From NCBI GenBank assembly GCA_003511165.1, contig DOJW01000008.1, positions 123,645 to 187,644 of the forward strand: DNA of 64,000 nucleotides, read 5' to 3'. The first letter of the stretch is position 1, and every line of letters begins with the position of its first letter. This stretch comes from Candidatus Dependentiae bacterium (GTDB lineage: Bacteria > Babelota > Babeliae > Babelales > UBA12411). Positions 1-9,462 of this stretch are shown here, one piece after another. The translations under genes and the position numbers were made by a program. The notes beneath the pieces are model-generated. The model was not told the origin of the DNA and ran no database searches. It was given only the letters and a program-made list of their open reading frames with translations.

Positions 1-598
1 CTTGTGGAACAATTTTAAAAATTGAACTCATAAGCAACTTTCCCAAACCTCGATTCTGCTCTTGCGAAAGAATAGCCAAACTATGACCCAAAGTGTCGCC
101 AAAAGCACACCCTGAAGAAATTGAAAGAATTCTAAAACCTAATAATTTTTGAGTTGCTTGATCTTTAACTGTCGCAAAAAAATAAATATCTTGCTCCCAA
201 ACTTTAATAATTTCTTCGGCAAAAATGGATAAATCGGCAACTCCGAAATAAAAAGTTTTTAACATTGATTTTAATTTTTCTTCAACAGCATTCCAATCAA
301 CTGCAGCAATTCCATTTTTAAAAAAAGGATAAAAACTTTTTAAATATAAATCTTGCTCTGTTACAGCATTTGGATATTTTTTCAGAAATTCCATTTCAAC
401 TGGTACATAAGAAGAAACAGCTAATTCACTTACACTTTTCATTAGCTGTGGATAATCGGAAGATCGAATTCCGGTCATCGTCCATTCAAGCACAACAGGA
501 ACTCCATATTTATCTTTTGCTAAAAACTTTCCCGTCTTTTTTGATTTTTTTGAATTTTTGATAAATGTTAACCACTCGGATGAACCTTGAATACTCAT
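1..598 (-). CDS. GNAT-family N-acetyltransferase, truncated by window edge
   Basis: An open frame starts at an ATG at 596-598 on the minus strand and runs without a stop to base 1, giving about 199 codons of an incomplete protein. Near the visible C-terminal end the translation reads EQNRGLGKLLMSSIF, which fits motif A of GNAT acetyltransferases (the Q/R-x-x-G-x-G/A acetyl-CoA pyrophosphate loop) preceded by beta-strand-like sequence. The N-terminal 130 residues resemble no domain I recognise. It may be a tandem GNAT or have a substrate-binding extension. The hydrolase gene next door lies upstream on the same strand and is separated from it by a terminator, so it is probably transcribed alone. 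Substrate unknown. Confidence 0.6.
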   Translation of the reverse strand, partial: MSIQGSSEWLTFIKNSKKSKKTGKFLAKDKYGVPVVLEWTMTGIRSSDYPQLMKSVSELAVSSYVPVEMEFLKKYPNAVTEQDLYLKSFYPFFKNGIAAVDWNAVEEKLKSMLKTFYFGVADLSIFAEEIIKVWEQDIYFFATVKDQATQKLLGFRILSISSGCAFGDTLGHSLAILSQEQNRGLGKLLMSSIFKIVPQ

Positions 599-658
599 TT
601 CTTCTCCATCAAACCTTATTCGCTATTTTAATATTTTCTATTTCTAACTTCAGATAAA

Positions 659-694
659 AGAGGCAACGCTGCTTAAAATCACAACGTTACCTCT
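659..694 (-). terminator. Intrinsic terminator after the alpha/beta hydrolase
   Basis: Arms AGAGGCAACG (659-668) and CGTTACCTCT (685-694) pair over 10 bp; the one mismatch becomes a U-G wobble in minus-strand RNA. A T-rich tail follows on the minus strand. It lies 17 bases past the stop of the hydrolase gene. Confidence 0.7.
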
Positions 695-711
695 TTGTTT
701 AACAAACTAAA

Positions 712-1803
712 TTATATCAAAAATTCCTTATTTGTTTTTGCTAAAATCCAATCCAATATTATTTTCAATGCCTCTGGCGCTATTGTTTCTTCAATTGTTC
801 CATACTCTGCTAAAGAACCCGTTTTACATGTTTGAAATGTATGATTCAAATTATGCAATTCAACTGTTTTATAATCCAAATTGCCTGCAGCTTTTAGTGA
901 GTCAGAAGTTATTTCTAGCGATGGATTAGATGAAACAATCCAATCTCGATCACCATTAAGAGCAAGAACGGGGACAACAATCTTTTTAAGCATTTCAGCG
1001 GTATTACAATTAAGAAAATAACGATACCAAGATGAATTAAATGCCTCAACCATTGAATCTATTTTTGATTTGGTTATTGCAAAAGGAATATTATCCGATT
1101 CTTTTTTTAAATTCTCAGGCAATTGCGCGCAATAATCATTCATTAGTTTTTGCAGTTTAACTTTGGCAACTTCTATATTTAATTCTTGTTTTACAATGGT
1201 CAATATCTGCATTCGCAATTTATGATCTTGAGCAAGAAGTTCTTCACTTGCACCATCAGCCTTTAACTGCTTTGCAGTTTGCATAACTAAATCATCAACA
1301 TCTGTTTGGACAACTCCTGCCATCGATACTAAAAAAGCAACATCTTTGGATTCTGCAGCTAACATACAGGCAATCATCCCGCCTTCACTATGTCCAATTA
1401 ACCCAATTTTATTTGGATCAATCTCTTTTCGCGTTTTTAGATATTTAATTCCGGCAATAACATCATCCGCAAAATCTCTGCTCGTTGCCACCGCATAATC
1501 TCCCGTAGATTTTCCAACTCCACGCTTATCAAAACGTAAAACGGCAATACCATTACGCGTCAGATAATCTGCAAGCACTAGAAAACGCTTGTGCCCCATC
1601 ATATTATTATCACGGTCATGCGGACCTAAACCAGCAACCAATATCACAGCGGGGAAATGTCCGGTTTGATTCGGCATAGTTAAACTACCTGAAAGGTTTA
1701 CTTTTGCCTTCTCATTTTGATAACTCACTTCTTCTATTGAATAAGGGAAAGGAGGTTTTGGTTCTTGATAAAAATTTAGCTGCCTTGTGTCTTTATTACT
1801 CAT
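712..1803 (-). CDS. Alpha/beta hydrolase (serine esterase/peptidase type)
   Basis: A 363-residue protein without a clear signal peptide. It carries the alpha/beta-hydrolase core: an oxyanion region (VILVAGLGPHDRDN), RFDKRGVGKSTG, and the nucleophile elbow GHSEGG with Ser139. An acidic residue sits in LNGDRDWIV and the catalytic His is probably in LNHTFQ near the C-terminus. The order matches COG1073-type hydrolases. About 90 residues between the core halves form a helical lid. Substrate cannot be read from sequence. It is monocistronic, with a terminator just downstream. Confidence 0.85.
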   Translation of the reverse strand: MSNKDTRQLNFYQEPKPPFPYSIEEVSYQNEKAKVNLSGSLTMPNQTGHFPAVILVAGLGPHDRDNNMMGHKRFLVLADYLTRNGIAVLRFDKRGVGKSTGDYAVATSRDFADDVIAGIKYLKTRKEIDPNKIGLIGHSEGGMIACMLAAESKDVAFLVSMAGVVQTDVDDLVMQTAKQLKADGASEELLAQDHKLRMQILTIVKQELNIEVAKVKLQKLMNDYCAQLPENLKKESDNIPFAITKSKIDSMVEAFNSSWYRYFLNCNTAEMLKKIVVPVLALNGDRDWIVSSNPSLEITSDSLKAAGNLDYKTVELHNLNHTFQTCKTGSLAEYGTIEETIAPEALKIILDWILAKTNKEFLI

Positions 1804-2153
1804 TTTTCTTCAGTTCTTTCGATATTTTTTGTTAAACAATTATTAATCATGTACATGCACATAAAAATGCATAAACAGATCAACTTTTATGCAGTCAGCA
1901 TAAAATATTAAAATTATATGGAAAATATAAACACGAATACCAAAAACAGATGAAAAACATCACGTTTTTCGGCTAGTTTAGATAAGAACTAATAAAACTT
2001 TCATAACGGCCTCGCTAAATTTTCTATTTTAATTTGAGGTCCAAATAAACTATAACTAAGTGATAATGCTAACCAAGAATTTCACTTTTAGCAAAATAAT
2101 TGCTCCTTTAATTTGCAACATATTAAGCAGGTACTTTAGCAAATCAAAAACGC
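1804..2153. other. 350-bp gene-free stretch between hydrolase and HEAT-like gene
   Basis: No coding frame or tRNA is visible. It holds a perfect 8-bp inverted repeat (TTTTATGC at 1885-1892 and GCATAAAA at 1898-1905, loop AGTCA) and a weaker GAAAAAC/GTTTTTC repeat near 1950-1970. Either could end transcription of the minus-strand operon upstream, but neither has a strong T-run on that strand. The rest is AT-rich sequence in which I see nothing. Confidence 0.5.
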
Positions 2154-2681
2154 TTATTCATTTGCTCGTGCCCTTACTCTTTCAATGACTCCTTGCATTC
2201 TTCTTTCTTCGAAATATTTTATTAAAATGGGGTATTTATCAACTAAAGAAAGAAATAACTGTGTCCCTTTTTTATTATTTAATTTAAGCAATGTATAAAC
2301 AGCAGAAACTAAACTATCATCATCATTTTTTTTATAAGCTTCTTCGGCAAGTTTAATAAGATAGTCAGCAGCACTTTCATCACCTATGTCTATCAAACAC
2401 TCTGCAGCTTCGATTTTACCGCTTAAATAATCACTCTTATCTATAAATTCATGTAATTTTTCTTTTATAGGTGGCCATTTTAAAGAGATTAAAACCTCTG
2501 CCAATATTAATTTATTTTCTTCATCCTTTTCTTCTTCGTTAAAAAGATTAATTAGGTACTCAAACTCTATAGGATCTTTTTCTGCAGCCTTTTTCATTTC
2601 ATCCATATAAAATTCAATTACATTATAATCTTGTACACCATCTCTAAAAGCATTATAAAAACTTCGAACGTTTGTTTTCAT
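2154..2681 (-). CDS. Small HEAT-like helical protein, candidate second immunity protein
   Basis: A 175-residue, acidic, all-helical protein with no signal peptide or membrane segment. It is clearly paralogous to the gene just upstream: both share an FxDLINL/FEYLINL-type helix, LAEVL[IV]xLKWxPIK, a KIEAxExLxD helix and LLxLxNKKGTQxFLxLV. The repeated helix pairs (about 35 residues each) look like HEAT or PBS-lyase-type repeats. It starts 3 bases after the stop of its paralogue, so the two are co-transcribed with the EndoU-domain protein upstream. I infer an immunity-type role from position and tandem duplication; no direct evidence exists for binding the toxin. Confidence 0.7.
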   Translation of the reverse strand: MKTNVRSFYNAFRDGVQDYNVIEFYMDEMKKAAEKDPIEFEYLINLFNEEEKDEENKLILAEVLISLKWPPIKEKLHEFIDKSDYLSGKIEAAECLIDIGDESAADYLIKLAEEAYKKNDDDSLVSAVYTLLKLNNKKGTQLFLSLVDKYPILIKYFEERRMQGVIERVRARANE

Positions 2682-2684
2682 AAA

Positions 2685-3203
2685 TTATTCATTTGCTAAT
2701 TTTTTAACTTCCTTAAAAAACTCTTTTCCTTCGCAATATTTTTTTAATTCTTCATATTTATTTACTAATTTAAGAAAAGCTTGTGTTCCTTTTTTATTTT
2801 CTAGCCTAAGCAGTGTTATTGCAGCAGAAATTAGATAATGATTATCCTTTTTTTCATATGCTTCTTGTGTTGTATTGATAATATAATCAATTGCTCTTTC
2901 ATCTCGCATGTCTACCAGATATTCTATAGCTTCAATTTTATTTCCTAAATCGCAACTTTTTTCTATTAACTCATGTAAGATATTTTTTATAGGCATCCAT
3001 TTCAATAAAACTAAAACTTCTGCTAATGTTAATTTATTACCCTCATATTTTTCTTCGCTTAAAAGATTAATTAAATCTTCGAACTCTACAGGATCACTTT
3101 CTGCAGCATTTTTCATTCTATTTATGCAATCTTCATAAATATCATAGTCTTGACATTCATATCTTATTGATTCATAGATATCTCTTAATTTGCTTTTTTT
3201 CAT
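2685..3203 (-). CDS. Small HEAT-like helical protein, candidate immunity protein
   Basis: A 172-residue acidic helical protein without signal peptide, paralogue of the next gene downstream. It begins 9 bases after the stop of the 1221-residue EndoU-domain protein, with AAGGAAAT just before the start as Shine-Dalgarno. Visible helix-turn-helix units (LAEVLVLLKW, IEAIEYLVDM, LISAAITLLRL) give a HEAT-like solenoid of three to four repeats. In polymorphic-toxin loci the gene directly 3' of the toxin is usually the immunity gene, so I propose that role. A general scaffold function cannot be excluded. Confidence 0.72.
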   Translation of the reverse strand: MKKSKLRDIYESIRYECQDYDIYEDCINRMKNAAESDPVEFEDLINLLSEEKYEGNKLTLAEVLVLLKWMPIKNILHELIEKSCDLGNKIEAIEYLVDMRDERAIDYIINTTQEAYEKKDNHYLISAAITLLRLENKKGTQAFLKLVNKYEELKKYCEGKEFFKEVKKLANE

Positions 3204-3212
3204 AAATTTCCT

Positions 3213-6200
3213 TTATTGATTCCATGTAGGGTATACGGTTAATATTTTCCCTTCTGAACTAACTCGAGCTTCAACTCTAATGCCTCTAGAAGTAATACCT
3301 ACAAATTTATTACCCTCAATATTATTTGCTTTATTTGAAACTATTTCTTTCGCAGCTTCGAAAATATCTTTAGAAGTATAATTTGTAGGCCACAGTGTTT
3401 TTATACCTTTGATTTCTTCACCTGATTGTGTAATAACTTTTGCTTTGTTATAAAATTTATCTTTTGCAAATACATGTTTTGGAGAAATAACTCGAGTAAC
3501 GCCATTTTCTAATTTTTCAACTTTAAATAAATCATCCGCGAAATTAAATTTCTTTTTAAAATTTTCAAAAGCCTCCAATGTATGCATCCCAACTGTTAAT
3601 CCAGAACGAATTTGCTGTGTCTCATTAGCAGCTAAAAACTCCCCGCAAAATACATGTTCTATCGATTTTCCGTTCCATTCTTCATGTCGTAGAAGCAAAT
3701 CTAACCATTGATTTGTATGAACACCGACATCATGAATAGCGGGATGATCGGTTAAACATTTTTTGGCATAAGCAACTTTTTCTGCTCCAAACTTTTTTTC
3801 TAAATCGTAGACATGATTTAAATCGCAAACAAGATTATTAATCGGAGCCACCACAGCTTGTAAATCTGGATTTTTAATAGTTCGAGCAATTCTCTCTTCG
3901 TTTTTCAAAATTTGTACGAACTTTGATATTTGACCAAAAGCTACGCTATGTGCTGTCGGAATTTTACTACCAATGACAAAACTTCCCGCTACTCGCCCAA
4001 CTGTTTTTTCTGCTCCCAACACTTCATCACTATCCAAATAATCTAGCTTGTCATTTATCGATTTGAGCACTTTATCAAAAGATAAATCTGAATGATCTCT
4101 TATATGTTTTAAAAATTTTATAGAACCATCAAAGAAGTCATCACAAGCACCGTCGGGATTTTCTGCAACATATTTACCTAACTCCCATGCGTTTAACGCA
4201 GCCATAGTTGAATATTTTTTCAATCCTGATCCGGCAGCACAAGCAAGATTTTTAATCGCAGTATAACTTTCATCAATTGTTTCAAGCGGTCTATCAATGG
4301 TATCTACAGCATAAGCTAAAGCATCAAAAGCGGATAAACCTACACCTTTTGCTAAAGATAAACCTGTATGAAGATAAACATCTTCGAATTTCACATAAAC
4401 TTTTGCTATTTCTTTGCTATACCGAAGCATCGAATGCGCAAAATTATTAGCAGCGGCACATTTTATCATCTCATTTTTAAGCGCAAAGTTTTTAGCATGT
4501 CGCAATGCAGAATAAATGGCATATGAAGGACCATGTAGTTGCTTAACATCTACAAAAGAATCTAACATTTGAGAAGTTTGATTGATTATGTCAACTGTTT
4601 CTCCCAAAAACGATCTCTGTACTTTATTACCCGTAAAAGATCTGTACTCATTCGGGTCAAAATTTAATCGCGGCAAATATTCGCATGCTTGGTTGTTTAG
4701 ACTATAATATTCAGTTCTAATTTCTTTATTTGGACCTTCTTGCAAATAGCTATAAATTGCGTCTGATCGTTTTTTCAAAAAAGCATTTTCATCACTATGC
4801 ACAGTTGCTTCTTCGCCTTCTGTAGGCAAACTTTCAAGCCCAACACGCGCAACTTCTTTATCATACTCTGAAGAGTTAGAAGAGTTTGAAACATTATTAA
4901 AGAACTGCTTTTTGTATCGAATAGCTTGCAACTCGTTGCTACCAGGATCACCAAACAAAGAATCAGTTACAAAATTAGACGCCTTTGTAAGAAGCGATTG
5001 ATTTTGCTTTTCTAATTTTTCTTTATTTTCTTCTTCCTCTTTTTGCAATAACATTTCATTCAAAGCATTTTGCTGTTCTTGTTCCCACTCATTGTGCTTT
5101 GACAAATATTCTTGCTCATTTGCTGATTTTAAAGATTCCTCTTCTTTTTGCTGCTTCAAAATTTGACGATTCATCTCTTCAATATCAAAAGCCGATTGTA
5201 GAAAAATATCTGAAAGCGTAGCGTTCAACTTTTTCATCGATGCATCATCAGCAAGATAATAATTTGAAGTTTCAAGCTCGGACGCGATAACATTCGTAAG
5301 CAACTGATTTAAATTTCCATCACTACTACCAAGCGGATTAAAAATTGCTGAAATATTATTTTTTATTATTGATAAATTATCTTCACTTAAATTTTCTATG
5401 CGGTATAAACCTTTAATCGAATTCAAAACTTGAGAATTTTTTTGTAAATCTAATACCAAATTGCTATAAGCCAAAGCTGCATCTTTACAAGCATCACAAT
5501 AACTTGATACAAGAAAAATTTTGTTCTTTTGATCTTGGTCAGATTTATAGGAGAAATTTTCTTTGATAAGGGTTATAGAAGGTCTTCGATAATTCAAAAG
5601 GTTCGGATCCCACTTTAAATCTCCTGAACCCTGAGTAATTAATAACGAATATTTTTCGCTAGCAACGATCATCTTTTCGCAAAAATCACATAAAGCAAAC
5701 GATTCTTTAATGTTATTATTTGCCGATTTATCTGCAGCCAAATTTGCAGTCCTATAAATCATTTCTGTAAGCGATTTTATACGATCATCCGCATTAAAAT
5801 ATTTTCTCAAAACACAGGTTCTATTTAAAACCGCTTCAATCTCTTGATTTACCAGTTGCTGTACTTTGCATCCATCACACTTTTTGAATTTCTCACAATT
5901 TATCCCAAAAGATTTCAAATCATTTTCTGCATCTTGTGACAAATTATATGTTTTACACTCTTTGGCGGTAAAATCTGAAAAATCATCATTTAAGGCGCTT
6001 ATACGAATTTTGTATTTTTCAAAATTATTCAAATCATTATTTTTTAATGCACTGTTCATTCTACCAATAGATTCCACTGATGCTTCTATCAATTGCTGTT
6101 GCCGCTGTGAAAGTATTAATTCTTTTTGTTGTTTTTCTACAACATTCAAAAGAATCTTATATGTTTCTTGCCCTCCTTTAAGTGAATTATTTTTATCTTT

Positions 6201-6878
6201 TCTTTGCTTTTCAGATTCAATAAGTTGCTTCTGCCACAATTTACTTTCTTGATTTCCCTTGATAATCGCACTCGAATAATTCTGATAAAACTCAGATCTT
6301 TCGGATTTTATTCGACTAGCTTCGGTTTGAACATATCTTACCCATTCCTTATCTGCGAGACCCGCATCTCTTCCGGAATGTTTATACTTACAACGATGAT
6401 CATATTTTTCGAAATATTTGTCTTTATCCAAAATATATTCTTCATAGCCTAGGGCGTCACAAATCATCCCTTTATAATTTGGATTTGAATAATAATCGAA
6501 ATTACCAAAAAGATTTTGATTATTTTGTGGAGATCTATTTAACTGATCGGAAAATTTTGTTTTTATTTCATTTTGATCAAAACTTTGAATCTCTGGATTT
6601 TTTACCGGATGTTCTTTTGGTGTGGTATTGTACAATGCATTTAAATTCTGGGTTCTACGAGAAGCTTCGTATTCACATCGAGCTTGGTCCATGAAAGCCT
6701 GAGTATCATTTTGCTGTGATTTAGGCTGTGAATAATTCCCCATAGAAAATTGTGTGTTATACTCAGCTATAGGCGCAGCTCCATAGCTATCCAAATAAGA
6801 TGGAACTAATTTAATAAAAGTTGTTGCAATTAAAAGTAAAAATATAAAAAGTAGTTTAGAAATTTTTTTGGATATCAT
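3213..6878 (-). CDS. Exported polymorphic-toxin-like protein with C-terminal EndoU nuclease domain
   Basis: A 1221-residue protein. Residues 1-35 form a Sec signal peptide (MISKKISKLLFIFLLLIATT). Residues 100-320 and 590-670 are charged and coiled-coil-like. Three CDxC motifs lie at 334-337, 397-400 and 461-464. The last 150 residues match bacterial EndoU (Pfam PF14436): HVFCGEF (His1075), GLTVGMH (His1099), IKTLWP (Lys1160, Thr1161), then GNKFVGITSRGIRVEA and GKILTVYP. In that family two His and a Lys cut RNA. The long N-terminal part I do not recognise; it probably handles export or delivery. The two HEAT-like genes that follow are likely immunity genes. The domain call rests on motif reading by eye. 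Confidence 0.78.
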   Translation of the reverse strand: MISKKISKLLFIFLLLIATTFIKLVPSYLDSYGAAPIAEYNTQFSMGNYSQPKSQQNDTQAFMDQARCEYEASRRTQNLNALYNTTPKEHPVKNPEIQSFDQNEIKTKFSDQLNRSPQNNQNLFGNFDYYSNPNYKGMICDALGYEEYILDKDKYFEKYDHRCKYKHSGRDAGLADKEWVRYVQTEASRIKSERSEFYQNYSSAIIKGNQESKLWQKQLIESEKQRKDKNNSLKGGQETYKILLNVVEKQQKELILSQRQQQLIEASVESIGRMNSALKNNDLNNFEKYKIRISALNDDFSDFTAKECKTYNLSQDAENDLKSFGINCEKFKKCDGCKVQQLVNQEIEAVLNRTCVLRKYFNADDRIKSLTEMIYRTANLAADKSANNNIKESFALCDFCEKMIVASEKYSLLITQGSGDLKWDPNLLNYRRPSITLIKENFSYKSDQDQKNKIFLVSSYCDACKDAALAYSNLVLDLQKNSQVLNSIKGLYRIENLSEDNLSIIKNNISAIFNPLGSSDGNLNQLLTNVIASELETSNYYLADDASMKKLNATLSDIFLQSAFDIEEMNRQILKQQKEEESLKSANEQEYLSKHNEWEQEQQNALNEMLLQKEEEENKEKLEKQNQSLLTKASNFVTDSLFGDPGSNELQAIRYKKQFFNNVSNSSNSSEYDKEVARVGLESLPTEGEEATVHSDENAFLKKRSDAIYSYLQEGPNKEIRTEYYSLNNQACEYLPRLNFDPNEYRSFTGNKVQRSFLGETVDIINQTSQMLDSFVDVKQLHGPSYAIYSALRHAKNFALKNEMIKCAAANNFAHSMLRYSKEIAKVYVKFEDVYLHTGLSLAKGVGLSAFDALAYAVDTIDRPLETIDESYTAIKNLACAAGSGLKKYSTMAALNAWELGKYVAENPDGACDDFFDGSIKFLKHIRDHSDLSFDKVLKSINDKLDYLDSDEVLGAEKTVGRVAGSFVIGSKIPTAHSVAFGQISKFVQILKNEERIARTIKNPDLQAVVAPINNLVCDLNHVYDLEKKFGAEKVAYAKKCLTDHPAIHDVGVHTNQWLDLLLRHEEWNGKSIEHVFCGEFLAANETQQIRSGLTVGMHTLEAFENFKKKFNFADDLFKVEKLENGVTRVISPKHVFAKDKFYNKAKVITQSGEEIKGIKTLWPTNYTSKDIFEAAKEIVSNKANNIEGNKFVGITSRGIRVEARVSSEGKILTVYPTWNQ

Positions 6879-6902
6879 TTTGGATACCTCATTTTTTAAA
6901 CA

Positions 6903-6931
6903 AAAAGCCCACGAATTTTTCGTGGGCTTTT
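6903..6931 (-). terminator. Intrinsic terminator after transketolase
   Basis: A perfect 13-bp stem (6903-6915 with 6919-6931, core GCCCACGAA/TTCGTGGGC) with a TTT loop and a T-rich tail on the minus strand. It sits 8 bases past the transketolase stop and just upstream of the EndoU-protein start, so the toxin operon needs its own promoter or readthrough. Confidence 0.9.
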
Positions 6932-6938
6932 ACATTTG

Positions 6939-8801
6939 CTACTCAAATAATTTAACAATCGATTTGCTATCAATTCCTTCAAACTGTAAAAGCTCTTCGG
7001 GTTTTCCAGATCTTGGAAGTTTATCAACATAAAGATTTGTAATTTCAAATTTCTCATTTGCAACAGAAGTAGAAACAGCTTCACCAATTCCGCCTGCTAA
7101 GTAATGATCTTCAACGGTTACAATTTTGCTTCCCGACTCTTTTGCAACTTTTATGATTGTTGCAATATCAAGAGGTTTAACTGAGTAAAGATCTATCACA
7201 GAAACAAAAATTCCTTTATTTTTCAATTCTTCATAAGCTTTAAGAGCTTCGAATAAAGTAATACCTGCAGCAATGATACAAGCTTTATCATTTTTGCTCT
7301 GGCGCAAAACTTTGCATCCACCTATTTCGAACTTTTCATCTTTACCATAAATTACCGGAGTTTTGCCACGAGTGGTTCGAATGTATGAAACACCATCATT
7401 ATAATTTGCCATCAGCTCTGTAAGTTTATAGGTTGAAACGCCATCGCTAGGGTAAAAAACAATAGAATTTGGAATGGTTCTAAACATGGCAATATCTTCA
7501 AGCGCCATTTGCGATGGACCATCTTCCCCTATCGAAACCCCACAGTGTGAACCGCATAATCTTAACGCATTTCGACCAATTCCAGCCATGCGAATCTGAT
7601 CAAATGCACGACTAAAAAATGCACCAAAAGTTGCAGCAAAAGGTATTTTACCTCTGCCTTGAAGTCCGGTTGCAATACTTACCATATTTTGCTCGGCAAT
7701 AAAACATTGGATAAATCTGCTTTCATGATTTTTTTTGAAAAAATTTGTATACGTTGAATTATTCACATCCGCATCAAGGGTAACAACATTTTGAGAAACG
7801 TTACCTAAATCTGAAAGCGCATAACCAAACGCTTCACGGCTTGCAAGCTCTTTGCCTTTTTCAAAAAGATCTTTGTACTGTGAAATAGTTAAATCAATTT
7901 TGATATTTTCTTTTTTCAAAATATTTTCAGATTTATTTGGCAAATTTGGAGCAAATTTAAAGTTCGATTCTTCTTTTAAAAATTTATTTTTTATTTCTTG
8001 GATCGCAGCTTTTGCCTCTTCGTCATTAAATGGTTTACCATGAAATCCATTTTTATTTTGAATATTTTCAAGACCATAACCTTTGAATGTTTTTGCAATA
8101 ATCGCAACCGGTTTATCTTTGATCGATTTTATTTTTTCAAATGTTTCCAAAATTTGATCAATATTATGTCCATCAATAGCAAATGAACTCCATCCAAAAG
8201 CTTCAAATTTTCTTGCATATATTTCAGTATGATGATCATCTATCGATTCGCCAGATTGCCCCAAACGGTTACAGTCAACAATCGCAACCAAATTATTTAA
8301 ATTGTAATGGCTTGCAAGTTCTGCTGCTTCCCAAACAGAACCTTCCGCAGTTTCTCCATCGCCCAAAAGAACATACGTTTTGTAATCTAATTTGGATATT
8401 GTTGCATTCAATGCCATTCCCAAACCAATCGAAAGTCCCTGTCCTAAGGAACCTGTTGCAGCTTCATTATATTCAAAGCGAGGAGTTGGATGTCCCTCAA
8501 AAACCGAATCAATTTTGCGCAGAGAAAGTAAATCGCTTTCAGAAATTACACCAAGCTCTTTCCATACAGCATACAAAATAGGAGCTGCGTGACCTTTGGA
8601 CAAAATAAAACGATCATTGTTTGGGTTTTGATGATTTTTAGGATCAAATTTCATAACATAAAAAAATAAAACTGCCATAATATCTGCAGCAGACATGCAA
8701 GTAGTAGGATGGCCAGATTTTGAAGCTGTTGTAGCTTTTATTGAATCAATTCTAAGTAAAGCAGCTCTGCTTTGTATAAATTTTTTAATTTCATTTTTCA
8801 T
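6939..8801 (-). CDS. tkt: Transketolase
   Basis: A 620-residue single-chain transketolase (thiamine-diphosphate enzyme of the non-oxidative pentose phosphate pathway, moving two-carbon ketol units between sugar phosphates). The N-terminal domain has SGHPTTCMSAADI, SKGHAAP and the TPP/Mg motif GDGETAEGS followed by a Q/N segment (IVDCNRLGQSG). The Pyr domain has AEQNMVSIATG and GSHCGVSIGEDGPSQM. The length is nearer the 620-residue animal/archaeal-like type than the 660-residue E. coli type. With gpmI and the aldolase in this window it supports an active sugar-phosphate metabolism. Confidence 0.96.
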   Translation of the reverse strand: MKNEIKKFIQSRAALLRIDSIKATTASKSGHPTTCMSAADIMAVLFFYVMKFDPKNHQNPNNDRFILSKGHAAPILYAVWKELGVISESDLLSLRKIDSVFEGHPTPRFEYNEAATGSLGQGLSIGLGMALNATISKLDYKTYVLLGDGETAEGSVWEAAELASHYNLNNLVAIVDCNRLGQSGESIDDHHTEIYARKFEAFGWSSFAIDGHNIDQILETFEKIKSIKDKPVAIIAKTFKGYGLENIQNKNGFHGKPFNDEEAKAAIQEIKNKFLKEESNFKFAPNLPNKSENILKKENIKIDLTISQYKDLFEKGKELASREAFGYALSDLGNVSQNVVTLDADVNNSTYTNFFKKNHESRFIQCFIAEQNMVSIATGLQGRGKIPFAATFGAFFSRAFDQIRMAGIGRNALRLCGSHCGVSIGEDGPSQMALEDIAMFRTIPNSIVFYPSDGVSTYKLTELMANYNDGVSYIRTTRGKTPVIYGKDEKFEIGGCKVLRQSKNDKACIIAAGITLFEALKAYEELKNKGIFVSVIDLYSVKPLDIATIIKVAKESGSKIVTVEDHYLAGGIGEAVSTSVANEKFEITNLYVDKLPRSGKPEELLQFEGIDSKSIVKLFE

Positions 8802-8848
8802 AAAAAACCTTCTAATTTTTCTCTAACAAAATATTTCGCACAAAAAGT

Positions 8849-8854
8849 ATTATA
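8849..8854 (-). promoter_or_regulatory. Possible -10 box upstream of transketolase
   Basis: The minus strand reads TATAAT here, 48 bases before the tkt start codon. I see no good -35 hexamer at 16-18 bases, so only the -10 element is supported. Confidence 0.35.
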
Positions 8855-8979
8855 AACTTAAGGATAAAATCTTAGAAATTAAAATTATCTTGAAATTTAT
8901 ACCCTGCAAAATTTTAGCTTTAAAAAATAAATTTTTAAATTAGATTAATACAAAATCCTAAATTTGAATCGAGACATAA

Positions 8980-9438
8980 ATGAAAAAATATTCTATCGAA
9001 CATATAAATAAAATCATTTTAGAAAATCTTCCTAAGGAAACTCTGTGGAAAGTAAAACTTTTTCAAAACTGGAATGATATTATTGGAGAAAATTTAAAAG
9101 ACAAAATAAGAATAGAAAGAATAGACTCCAATACAATCACGCTTGGCGTAGACCATCCAGCTTGGGCACAAGAACTCAACTCTCTTTCAAATTTGTTCAA
9201 AAAAAGAATAAATGATGTACTAGAAACAAATCAAATCGAAATAATACGATTCAAAGTAACCGGTAAGAAAAAAATAGCAAAAACTCAAAATGTTCAATTC
9301 ATAAAAAACAGAAAAAACAGTTCAAATAACACTGAAATTTCATTTTCTGTCAAAGAACAAAAATCTTTAGATAAGATAAAAGACATTGAATTAAAAAATG
9401 TGTTAGTCGAGTACTATAAAAATAGAATCGCTAGATAA
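8980..9438 (+). CDS. DUF721/DciA-like protein, probable replicative helicase loader
   Basis: A 152-residue protein. The first 90 residues match the DUF721 (DciA) domain: LFQNWNDIIGENLKDKIR, a beta-rich stretch and VDHPAWAQELNSL, which is the family's most conserved motif (W-A-Q-E-L). DciA is the ancestral loader of the DnaB helicase in most bacteria lacking DnaC or DnaI. The C-terminal 55 residues are lysine-rich and low in complexity, as in other members where this part is disordered and may contact DNA. It lies 24 bases upstream of the TPR gene, probably as the first gene of a plus-strand operon. Confidence 0.78.
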   Translation: MKKYSIEHINKIILENLPKETLWKVKLFQNWNDIIGENLKDKIRIERIDSNTITLGVDHPAWAQELNSLSNLFKKRINDVLETNQIEIIRFKVTGKKKIAKTQNVQFIKNRKNSSNNTEISFSVKEQKSLDKIKDIELKNVLVEYYKNRIAR

Positions 9439-9462
9439 GTCTAAAATTTTGAGGAATAAGTA

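Noticed and set aside
1885..1905. Perfect 8-bp hairpin as a terminator of the toxin operon
   Set aside because: It is about 250 bases past the last gene and lacks a solid T-run on the minus strand; reported only as content of the gap.
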